DNA of 64,000 nucleotides from WHSW01 sp963742205 (lineage in GTDB: Bacteria; Actinomycetota; Thermoleophilia; Solirubrobacterales; 70-9), in NCBI GenBank assembly GCA_963742205.1, contig CAVUKZ010000004.1:372001-436000 (forward strand), in the 5' to 3' direction. The translations under genes were made by a program, and so were the position numbers. The notes under the pieces were generated by a model. That model made no database searches, was not told the DNA's origin, and saw only the letters and a list, made by a program, of their open reading frames with translations. Numbering within the stretch: position 1 is the stretch's first letter; each line of letters begins with the position of its first letter. Below, piece after piece: positions 56,063 through 64,000 of this stretch.

Positions 56063-57493
56063 GTGGACCATCCTGAGGTAGCGCCAACCCCACTGCGCGT
56101 CGCCATTGTGGGCGCCGGCCCAGCCGGCTTCTTTGCCGCCGAGGAGTTGCTGCAAACGTCCGGGCGTGCGATCAGCGTCGATCTCTTCGACCGCCTGCCG
56201 ACGCCCTACGGCCTTGTTCGAGGTGGCGTAGCCCCCGACCACCAGAACATCAAAGCCGTCATCAGACGGTACGAGAAAACCGCCGCGCTGCCAGGTTTTC
56301 GCTTCTTCGGCAATGTCACGTTCGGGGTGGACCTCACGCTCGCGGAGGCGTTGGCCCACTACCACCAGGTGCTCATCACCACCGGGGCCGAGGGGGATCG
56401 ACGACTCGACATCCCCGGGGAGGAGTTGCCAGGAAGTCATTCGGCGACCGAGTTTGTCGCGTGGTACAACGGCCATCCTGATTACCGCGATGCGCGTTTC
56501 GACCTTGACGCCGAAACGGTGGCCGTAGTCGGAAACGGCAATGTGGCCGTGGATGTCGCCCGCATCCTCACCCGCTCGGTCGAAGAATTGGAGCGGACTG
56601 ACATTGCCGAGTACGCTCTGGAGGCTCTTCGTCTCAGCAGAGTCAAAGAGGTATATCTGCTCGGGCGGCGCGGGCCCACACAGGCGGCGTTCACGCCCCC
56701 GGAGCTTCGCGAGCTGACGCAATTGGCGGGTGTGGACTTCGTCGTCCGCCCGGACGATCTCGAACAGGACGCAGCGGTGCGCGCGAGCCTCACACGACCT
56801 GTGAGCGACCCGACTCACAACCGCAACGTGGACCTCTTGACCGCGCAGAGCGCCAGGGGAGAAGGAACGCAGCGTCGAAAGATTCGCACACGGTTCTTCG
56901 TCTCGCCGGTCGAGGTGCTGGGCGCACACCGTGTGGACGGTGTACGACTCGAACACAACAAACTCGTCGAAAATGCGAAAGGTGACGTGAGCGCCCGAGG
57001 AACCGGCGTGTACGACGACATTGCATGCGGCTTGATATTTCGTTCGATTGGCTACAAAGGCCACCCACTGCCTGGCGTGCCATTCGATGAGCAGAAGGGC
57101 GTCATTCCACACCACGATGGTCGTGTCATCGATCCGACGACGAAGGCGCCCGTCGGGCGCGTGTATGTTGCGGGGTGGATCAAGCGCGGGCCGTCTGGCG
57201 TGATCGGAACCAACAAGGCGGACGCCAGCGAAACCGTACAGGCGATGCTCGCCGATGCGGACCGCGACTCCGCACTGACCGGACTCTCTCCGGACGCGAA
57301 CTTCATCTCAAGCCTGCTTGCCAGAAAACAAGTGCGCAGCGTCAACTTTGAGGGGTGGCAGCGGATCAACGATGCTGAAGTTGTGGCCGGGAAGCAGAAA
57401 GGCAAGCCGCGGGAGAAGTTGACCACCGTCGCTGATTTATTGGCAGCGGCTGCGTGTGAACGGTGTACCCCTGTAGGGCCTGGGGAGGAGTGA
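56063..57493 (+). CDS. Ferredoxin-NADP+ reductase (FprA/adrenodoxin reductase-like)
   Basis: 476 residues from GTG 56063, intact. FAD site RVAIVGAGPAGFFAAEELL, then SVDLFDRLPTPYGLVRGGVA and the PDHQNIKAVIRRYEKT stretch; NADP site VAVVGNGNVAVDVARILTRS, with VYLLGRRGPTQAAFTPPELR, and the C-terminal VYVAGWIKRGPSGVIGTNKA. These are the motifs of the adrenodoxin-reductase type, as in mycobacterial FprA, which moves electrons between NADPH and a ferredoxin. No ferredoxin or P450 gene is adjacent. It has no indels, unlike its neighbours. Confidence 0.9.
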   Translation: MDHPEVAPTPLRVAIVGAGPAGFFAAEELLQTSGRAISVDLFDRLPTPYGLVRGGVAPDHQNIKAVIRRYEKTAALPGFRFFGNVTFGVDLTLAEALAHYHQVLITTGAEGDRRLDIPGEELPGSHSATEFVAWYNGHPDYRDARFDLDAETVAVVGNGNVAVDVARILTRSVEELERTDIAEYALEALRLSRVKEVYLLGRRGPTQAAFTPPELRELTQLAGVDFVVRPDDLEQDAAVRASLTRPVSDPTHNRNVDLLTAQSARGEGTQRRKIRTRFFVSPVEVLGAHRVDGVRLEHNKLVENAKGDVSARGTGVYDDIACGLIFRSIGYKGHPLPGVPFDEQKGVIPHHDGRVIDPTTKAPVGRVYVAGWIKRGPSGVIGTNKADASETVQAMLADADRDSALTGLSPDANFISSLLARKQVRSVNFEGWQRINDAEVVAGKQKGKPREKLTTVADLLAAAACERCTPVGPGEE

Positions 57494-57771
57494 TTACCGG
57501 ATCACGTCGATTGGATCTGCTTGTGCGCTAAAGACCGTGCAGCGCTCAGCGATCCCCGGCCTATGTGGCGCGAGGTGCGGATCCTGCCCCACCGTTGATC
57601 ACGGCCCTCGCACCCAGTTGAAAGCGTGTGGCGTCAGCGATGCTCACTGAACTCGGGGCCTCGCGGATGTCCTACGGCCCCGAGTAGTCGGAAGCACCCG
57701 AGATCCTCGGTCGGCCGATACCCGGCGGCGGCTCGAACTCGGCGGCCGTGGCGCGGCTGATAGGAGTATGT

Positions 57772-58420
57772 GTGCGGCGTCGAACGGTCATCAAGACACT
57801 CGTCGGAATCGTGGTCCTGGGCGTCCTCGGTGTCCTGTTCGTGCGTTCCGCGCGGAGCACTCGGGCGGAGCCCTATGAAATAGCGCGAGACCGCCTGGTG
57901 CGATGGACACTGGCCATCGACGCGATGCCAAGCCGGCCGGGCGCCCTGCTGGAACTCAGGCCGGAAGCGGATCTGGCAGCAGACCTCTTCAGGCAAGTCT
58001 TCCTGCGGGCTGGAGAGTCGTTGCACGGTCCGAATCCGGCCGCGATGCCGCTGGTGCTCGAGGGCGAGCTCGATGGCGCCGCACCGGGCGCACTCACACC
58101 GGACGCGCTCCTGGCCCTCGCGCGTGACAGCGGCCTCGAGTCAACCTCATTCGAGCCCCGGTGCATGGCTTATCGGCGTGTAAGCGAGCCCGGTCTCACG
58201 CAGGCAGGTGTACTTCGTTCGGTTCGAATCGCCGGCGTTCGACGAGTTCCGAAGACAACTCGCGCAGCGTCTGTCTGCTGGCGGTTCAGCTACTGCATTC
58301 GATCCCGCCGCGCTGTCGCCGGTACTGATCGTCGGTGCCTCCGATGCTGCTTTCAGCACATGGCTGCCCCTTCAGCGGCGGGCGGTCGACGACTGTCTGG
58401 CACCAATCACCGTGCGTTGA
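57772..58420 (+). CDS. Membrane-anchored hypothetical protein, frameshifted
   Basis: About 215 residues from GTG 57772, with AGGAG upstream. One N-terminal membrane helix (TVIKTLVGIVVLGVLGVLFV) leads to a soluble part: AEPYEIARDRLVRWTLAIDA, PLVLEGELDGAAPGALTPDA and LARDSGLESTSFEPRCMAYR, then, after an indel near 58202, QVYFVRFESPAFDEFRRQLA and LSPVLIVGASDAAFSTWLPL to ITVR. I do not recognise a family. The two halves fit one protein because the change of frame falls in a short GC-rich stretch with no stop and start between. Confidence 0.5.
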
Positions 58421-58558
58421 GGAACCGACCGGGTGCAGGAATTCGGGCCATGTCACGGGGCCCGCGTACGCCCTTAGGTCGGGGACGAGACGTCTCGCCA
58501 GCCGGGCCCAGGCACTAGCGCCGAAGGTCTCGAATCCGTGTTATCGTCCCTCTCCGTG

Positions 58559-59043
58559 ATGACCCAACGCGTGATGACTTTGTCTCTCTCGGATTCGACA
58601 ACGTGGCGACGCGCCGGACGGACGTCGCCGCGGAGACTTCGACTTCTGCGTGCGGCGCTGCTCGTCGCTGCTCTGCCCCTCGCGGCATGCGCGACAGCCT
58701 GGCGTGGACAGCCTGCGGGACTCGTTCGCCCAACAGATCGCGTCGAACCGCTTCGTTCGCGGCTTCCAGCGCCAGGGTGACGAACTGCTGTTTTCCGCGA
58801 CCTTCTGGTACTGGTGACGAGGCCAAATGGCGCATCCATATCGACTCGGCCGTGATAGCACCGAACAACGACGAGAAGCAGCCTTACAAAGGTACGGTCA
58901 AGTCCTCCTGGTATGTGAATGACCAGCCGGTCCTACCGAGGGGCCGGGAGTCGAACCTGCCAATTGAGCTATTGGACAACGGCGTGAGCCAGGACTGCTG
59001 GGCGTTTTGGGAGTCGGAGGCCAAGCGATGGAGTTGGGAATGA
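58559..59043 (+). CDS. Hypothetical lipoprotein, frameshifted
   Basis: About 160 residues from ATG 58559. A signal with a lipobox (ALLVAALPLAAC) is followed, after indels near 58710 and 58800, by QQIASNRFVRGFQRQGDELL, AKWRIHIDSAVIAPNNDEKQ, YKGTVKSSWYVNDQPVLPRG and QDCWAFWESEAKRWSW at the end. The last part (W-rich, QxCWAxW) looks like a conserved surface domain I have seen in acidobacterial lipoproteins, with no known role. Part of the frame on the minus strand resembles a tRNA fragment by chance. Confidence 0.5.
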
Positions 59044-59091
59044 CAGCAGGTGGCGTCCACCCAATCGTGGGCCGGAACGCTCGCCTCGAGG

Positions 59092-62000
59092 CTATCGCTC
59101 CCGATGCCGCAGCGAAGGCGCGAACCTGAGGAGCCTGACTCGTTCCTTCATCCGTGACATCAGCGGCTGCGTGCGCAGGGCCTCTTCGAGCGCCGCCACT
59201 TGCGCGTACGCCACCGGCACCAGCAGCAGCGTCAGAAACAGGCACAACGACTGGCCGCCGATGATGGTCAGCGCGACGGCTGAGCGCTGACTGCCGCCAA
59301 TCCCAACGCCAATGGCCGTCGGCACCAGACCGGCAATGATCGCCGCGTCGTCATCAGGATCGGACGCAGCCGCGTGCGGCAGGCCTCGACGATCGCCTGC
59401 TCGGCCGACGCCCCTCGGGCCCTCAGCACATTGGCGTAGTCCACCTGGAGAATCGAGTTCTTCTTCACGATGCCGAACAGGAGCAGGATGCCGAGCGCGC
59501 TCCACAGATTGAGCGTGCGACCGGTGGCCCACAGCGTGAACAGCGCGAACGGCACCGACACCGGCAGCACGAGCATGATGATCAGCGGTTGCATGAAGCT
59601 CTCGAACTGGGCCGCCAGCACCATGTAGACGAAGATGCTGGCCAGGCCGATCGCCATCATCAGGTTGGCGGTGGTCTCGTCCAGAATCTGGGTCTGTCCG
59701 GCAAGACGGCCCGAGTACCCGGCCGGCATCTGCAGCGCCGAGATATGACGCCGCACGTCGTTCGACGCTTCGTCGAGCGCATGCCCGGGCGCCACGTCGC
59801 TCTGCAGATCGATGCTGAACTGGCGATTGACCCGTCGAATCTGGGTCGCGCCGAGCCCGCGTTCGAACCGCGCGATGTTGTCGATCCGCACCAGCCCTGC
59901 CGACGCAGAGGGAATCGTCAACCTGCCGAGCGCCGCGATATCACGACGCTGCTCCTCGGACACCCGGATCTTCACGGGGTACTGCTCGGCGCCTTCACGG
60001 AACGTCGAGATCTGGTCGTCGCCCGGACACCATCAGGCGCAGCAGTCCGCCCACCGTCGACATACGCACGCCGAGGTCGGCGGCGCGCGCGCGATCGACG
60101 ATGACGTGGGTCTCCGGGCTCGCGGTGCTGTAGGTCGTCTTGACCTCGATCAGGCTGGGCGTCTGCTCCGCCTTGTCCAGCAGCGCCTGCGAATAGCGGT
60201 ACAGCTCACTCGACGTCCGGGCCCTGCAGCGTGGCTTGCACGGGGAAGCTGCCCTCGCCGCCGCCGAGCGCCGACCGGCCGGTGACGAATGGCGCCATGC
60301 CCGGCCGGGGTGCCAGCCGCTTGCGGATCTCGGCGACGACGTCCTCCTGCCCGACCGTCCCGCTCGTCGAGCGGCTTCAGGTATGCGAACAGGTGGATGT
60401 GATTCAACCGTCCGGCCCCCACGAGATACTGCAGTTGTGCAACGCCCTCGATGCCGGTCAAGTCGCTTGACGACGTCCTGGGCGATTCTGGCGGTGCCTT
60501 CGAGCGACGTGCCCTGCGGCGTGTCGAGATGCACGGTCACCTGGCCCATGTCCTCGTCGGGCACGAACGTGCGGCCGATGGCGCGATTGAGCGGAATGGT
60601 CATCGCGACCACGGCGACCGAGGCGCCGATGATCAGCGCCGGATGGGCCATGGCCCATGTCAGCGACGCGCTGTACCAGCGATCGATGGCCCGAGCAGGA
60701 CCGCGCCGTCCTTCGCGCGAGCGCAGGCCGCGCCCTCGGCTGACGCCCGCAGGAACCTGGCGCTCATCATCGGGGTCAGCGTGAAGCTCACCGCCATCGA
60801 CACCATCACGGCAAAGGCCATCGTCCACCCGAACGGGTAGATGAAACGGGCCGCGTAGCCGGTCATGAAGGCGACCGGCAGGAAAATGACCACCAGCGAC
60901 AACGTTGTCGCCATGACCGGCGAGCGCGACTTCCTTGGTCGCCTGAATCGCCGCCTCGAAGGGCGATCATCCGCCCTTCTTCGAGGTACCGGAAGATGTT
61001 TTCAAGGACGACGATCGCGTCGTCGATCACGATGCCGACGGCGAGCGTCAAGCCCAGCAACGTCATGTTGTTGAGCGTGAAGTCCATCAGCCGCATCAGC
61101 GTGAAGGTCGCGATGATCGAGATCGGGATGGCGAGGGCGGAGATGATGACGGCCCTGATGTCGCGGATGAAGATCCACACAATCAGCGAGGCCAGCAGAC
61201 TTCCCCACAGAAGGTGCTCCTCGAGAGAGTTGACCGACCCGTTGATGAAGCCGGAGTCGTCGCTGGTCAGGACGAGCGACGCTTCTTTCGGCAGTCCCTG
61301 TCTGATCGATCGCAGCTTGTCCTTGACCGCGGCAATGACCGCGATGGTGTTTTCGCCGGAGGCGCGCCGGATATCGAGCTGAATCGCCGGATTGCCGTCG
61401 CCGAGGAACTGCGCGCTGGTGCGTCTGGCCGACGGTGTCCTCGACCCGCCCGACATCGGCAATCCGCAGCGGCACGCCGTCGCGGGTCTTGATGATGATG
61501 TTCTCGAACTGACTGGACGCGGTGATGCGGCCGAGTGTCCGAATCCCCACCTCCCAGTCGCCCTGCTCCAGGGTGCCACCCGGCACATCGACGTTCTCGG
61601 CCTGAATCGCGTCGCGAATCTCGGCCATCGACAGGCCGTGCGCATTCAGCTTCTCGATGTCGACGACGACGTGGATCTCGCGCGGCTGGCCGCCGTTGAG
61701 CGACACCTCGCCGACGCCGTCGACCGACTCGAGGATCCGCTTGACGCGGATCTCGGCGATCTCGGTCAGCGTCCGGAGGCTCATCGTCTTCGACGACAAC
61801 ACCAGGCTCATGATCGCCGCCGCGTCGGGATCGGCCTTCTGGATAATCGGGGGCAGCACCTGCGGCGGGACGTTCTTCAGCGCGCCGGAGACCTTCTCGC
61901 GCACCGCGCTGGCCGCGTCTTCGAGATCGCGCTCGAGCACGAACCGGATCGTGATGGTGGCGGAGCCGTTCGACGCGGTGGACGACATCTGATCGACGCC

Positions 62001-62223
62001 GGCGATGCCGCTGAGTGCGTTCTCCAGCGGCATGACGACGGACGTGATCATCTCGTCCGGGCTGGCGCCCGGCAGCTGCAGCGTCACACTGACCGTCGCC
62101 GGGTCGGCTCTTCGGGAACAGATCGACGCCGAGATCGCGAAACGAGAACGCGCCGAGGACGACGAGGGCCATCACCAGCATCGTGGTGAAGACCGGACGA
62201 CGGACGCACAGTTCGGTGAGCAT
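59092..62223 (-). CDS. RND-family multidrug efflux transporter (AcrB/MdtC-like), frameshifted
   Basis: About 1040 residues from ATG 62223. Standard RND start (LTELCVRRPVFTTMLVMALV, then LGAFSFRDLGVDLFPK), porter domain PQVLPPIIQKADPDAAAIMS and VDGVGEVSLNGGQPREIHVV, helix 2-4 block WGSLLASLIVWIFIRDIRAV, and LTLAVGIVIDDAIVVLENIF with the two Asp of the proton relay, then AFMTGYAARFIYPFGWTMAF and ESFMQPLIIMLVLPVSVPFA, VDYANVLRARGASAEQAIVE. Indels near 62100, 61420, 60950, 60690, 60470, 60215, 60025 and 59345. Exports drugs or other amphiphiles together with its adaptor encoded upstream; the outer-membrane partner is not here. Confidence 0.88.
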
Positions 62224-62226
62224 GGG

Positions 62227-63444
62227 CTATTTCGCCGCCGCGCTCGGCGCAGCGACACCTTCTCGCCGTTCACGAGAATGTCGACATCGGTGACGGCGAT
62301 CACCTCGCCGGCCTTGACGCCGGCGGCGATCTCGATGCGGTCGCCCTGACGATCGCCCAGCTTCAGCTCGCGCGCTGCCAGCGTGTCGCCCGTGACGACG
62401 AAGACCCGATTGACGCCGTAGCGGTATTGCATCGCCGCATAGGGAATGGTCAGCACCTGCTCGTCGAGCGCCGTGTCGAGATGGACGCGGACGAAGGTGC
62501 CGGGCTTGAGCATGGCGCCGTCGTTCGGCGTGTCGGCTTCGAACGCGAAGGTCCGGGTGGCGGTCTCGACCGATGGACTGATGCGCGTGACGGTGGCGTT
62601 GAAGCTCCGCTCCGGGAAGGCATCCACTTTCAGCGCCACGGCCTGACCGATCCGAATCCACGGAGCCATCCGCTCGGGAATGTCCGCCCTCACCTTCAGC
62701 GGATCGACCCGGACCACGGTCATCACTGGCGTCTGAGCTTTTCACGAGCTCACCGACTGACACGAGCCGCTTCTGGATATCGCCGGAGAAGCGGCGCACG
62801 AATGACCGCGTCGCGCAGTTGCCGCTCCGCCAGCCTGAGCGTCGCCTGGGCCAGCTCGACGTCGGCGGCCATGTTCCTGGCGGTCTGCACCGACGCGTCG
62901 TACGACGCCTGCCGCGCTTGCAGGGCCGCCTGCGCGTCGTCGAAGGTCTCGCGCGAAATGAGCCCGCGGCCCATGAGCTCGGTGGAGCGGGCGGCAGCTT
63001 GCTTCGCGTGCGCGAGCTCCGCGGCCGCCTTGCGCACGTCCGCGGTGTCTTCCACCGCCGGGAGGCTGCCGGCGTCGGTCGCGCCGTACTTCGTGAGCGA
63101 CCGGAGAAGCGCGGCGCGTTGCTGATCCACGGTGTAACGAAGCTTCTCGGCGTCCAGCTCCACCAGCGCCTGGCCGGCGGTGACGGCGTCGCCAAGATCG
63201 GCAAGAATCCGCGTCACGACGCCATCGGTTTGCGCCGAGACGCTGACCTCGTCTTTCGGCGACCAGCGTGCCGGTGACGTCGAGCGTCCGCCGCACCGTG
63301 TCCAGCCGTACGGACTCCGTGCGGATTTCTCGTGCGTCGGGTTCGTGTCCCTTTCGCCTGCGCCGACTCGTTTTGTCCGCACCGGGCGGAGGCCGCGCCC
63401 AGCGCGATCAGGAACACCGCCGAGGCGAGGCGACGCGCGAGCAT
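62227..63444 (-). CDS. RND efflux periplasmic adaptor (membrane fusion protein), frameshifted
   Basis: About 400 residues from ATG 63444. A lipobox (SAVFLIALGAASARC) anchors it. Core: TLDVTGTLVAEDEVSVSAQT (after an indel), DGVVTRILADLGDAVTAGQA in the first half-lipoyl motif, a long helical hairpin with VRKAAAELAHAKQAAARSTE, LMGRGLISRETFDDAQAALQ, then VVRVDPLKVRADIPERMAPW, FEADTPNDGAMLKPGTFVRV and VTGDTLAARELKLGDRQGDR. Indels near 63290, 62780 and 62260. Its stop is 4 bases before the transporter ATG, so the pair is one operon. It bridges the pump to an outer-membrane channel. Confidence 0.85.
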
Positions 63445-63670
63445 CCGGTCGCGCGCTTCCCGCGGCGGGAACCCGGGCGCACTGGAAATCATCGACTGGA
63501 ACAAGAGCCACTCCTCGCATCATGCGGTCCATGAGCCATCGGGTCATGGGCCGGCCTTCAGGCTCGCATCCGCTAGGGTGCCGCGTCGGAGACCAGACAG
63601 GCCGTCCGACGCGGCGACCCGGCCGGACCCCCTGGGTCGCGCCGGCGATGCCGTCGGCCGCGGCGGCGGC

Positions 63671-64000
63671 TCAGTTGGATTTCGGCAACCGGGCCAAACG
63701 CCGGCGGTGGCTTGCGATGGTGCGTCGCCGACTCGTACGCCGTCCCGATCTTGATGAGCGTGGGCTCCTCGCCCTGCCCGGCAAAGAACGTGATCGCGAT
63801 CGGCATCGGGTGCTCCAGGGCGTCTGCTTCGCCGCCGGCGGCAGGACCGAGGTGTAGTTCGGTTCCGCGGGGTTCAAGGCGAAGACCGGCGCCACCTCGA
63901 CCTCGGTGAAGCCGGCGGGGACGACGATCTTCGGAATCTGAAAGAACGGCGTGATGCCGTCGAGGCTGGTCGTGCCGACGTTCGGGCCCAGCAGCTTTGG
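63671..64000 (-). CDS. Amidase C-terminal part, partial and frameshifted
   Basis: Minus-strand frames running off the right edge read LLGPNVGTTSLDGITPFFQI, PKIVVPAGFTEVEVAPVFAL, then, after an indel near 63815, PMPIAITFFAGQGEEPTLIK and IGTAYESATHHRKPPPAFGP to a likely stop at 63671. PAGFTxxGxPxxxxFFGxxxxEPTLLxxAYAYEQATHHRxPP is the C-terminal landmark of amidase-signature enzymes. The Ser-Ser-Lys active site lies outside the window. Hydrolyses an amide; substrate unknown. It is upstream of the RND operon on the same strand. Confidence 0.65.
   Translation of the reverse strand, partial: PKLLGPNVGTTSLDGITPFFQIPKIVVPAGFTEVEVAPVFALNPAEPNYTSVLPPAAKQTPWSTRCRSRSRSLPGRARSPRSSRSGRRTSRRRTIASHRRRLARLPKSN

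Noticed and set aside
58935..58985. Minus-strand stretch resembling a tRNA: TAGCTCAATTGGCAG followed by GGTTCGACTCCC-like sequence.
   Set aside because: The D-arm and T-arm pieces abut with no anticodon arm, the acceptor ends do not pair, and the plus strand encodes a plausible conserved protein end.

Overview
The window reads as a metagenomic contig that joins two unrelated genomes. Bases 1 to about 28,118 are very GC-rich, densely packed and almost free of frameshifts, and carry a gene set typical of a deep-branching actinobacterium of the Thermoleophilia/Solirubrobacterales kind: pdxS-pdxT, yebC, ruvC-ruvA-ruvB, secD, a carotenoid oxygenase with a divergent PadR regulator, CYTH and CHAD proteins, and many GTG starts. 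At about 28,118 secD stops in the middle of its conserved C-terminal domain and the reading continues, across a possible 6-base microhomology, into the middle of a tetratricopeptide-repeat protein. From there to the end the content looks like Acidobacteriota, probably Vicinamibacteria-like: an Sdh1-type succinate dehydrogenase operon followed by a small TPR gene, a PQQ dehydrogenase, cyclase and VOC cluster, DUF3303, and an RND pump. Both taxonomic assignments are inferred from gene content only.

Left part: a partial RibD/DHFR-like reductase (1-616). A YnfA, small membrane protein and CCPFF-protein operon lies opposite a MerR regulator across a SoxR/MerR-like operator (620-2024). Next come STAS-domain proteins, a ProC-like reductase, a DMT transporter and a truncated haemoglobin (1984-5117). 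Small secreted or hypothetical genes and an MBL-fold hydrolase follow (5348-8863). A translationally coupled CYTH-CHAD pair, a 4CL-like acyl-CoA ligase, an RpiR regulator and a SnoaL protein occupy 9053-14236. Then PadR/carotenoid oxygenase, a coiled-coil NlpC/P60-like hydrolase and an AbiEi/DUF559 protein (14233-18571). pdxS, pdxT and an M29 aminopeptidase form an overlapping operon (18627-21241). A secreted protein, a terminator, a structured noncoding stretch, yebC, two GNATs, ruvCAB, a zinc-ribbon/PAS protein and truncated secD finish the part.

Right part: a TPR protein and a methyltransferase, then a three-gene overlapping cassette (ankyrin-repeat protein, small hypothetical, membrane-anchored TIR protein; 30498-32927). 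An intact hydrolase and O-methyltransferase-like gene follow (33013-34843). The sdh operon (35234-39162) and a complete peptide ABC importer with YejB/YejE-like permeases (39514-about 45715) come next. A minus-strand run (beta-propeller, VOC, PQQ dehydrogenase, cyclase, DUF3303) spans 50874-45712. Then come a Kelch-like lipoprotein, a lectin-like lipoprotein, a small cytochrome c, a ferredoxin-NADP reductase, two hypotheticals, and a minus-strand RND pump with its adaptor, ending in a partial amidase.

Many right-part genes are broken by single-base indels, mostly changes in the length of short runs of one base, while a few (33.0-34.8, 51.3-53.3, 54.7-55.2 and 56.1-57.5 kb) are intact. This pattern fits consensus error in low-coverage sequence better than biological decay. 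For broken genes I give the span of the reconstructed gene. The most interesting biology is the ankyrin/TIR cassette. The most important technical points are the chimeric joint at about 28,118 and a suspected second break at about 45,715.
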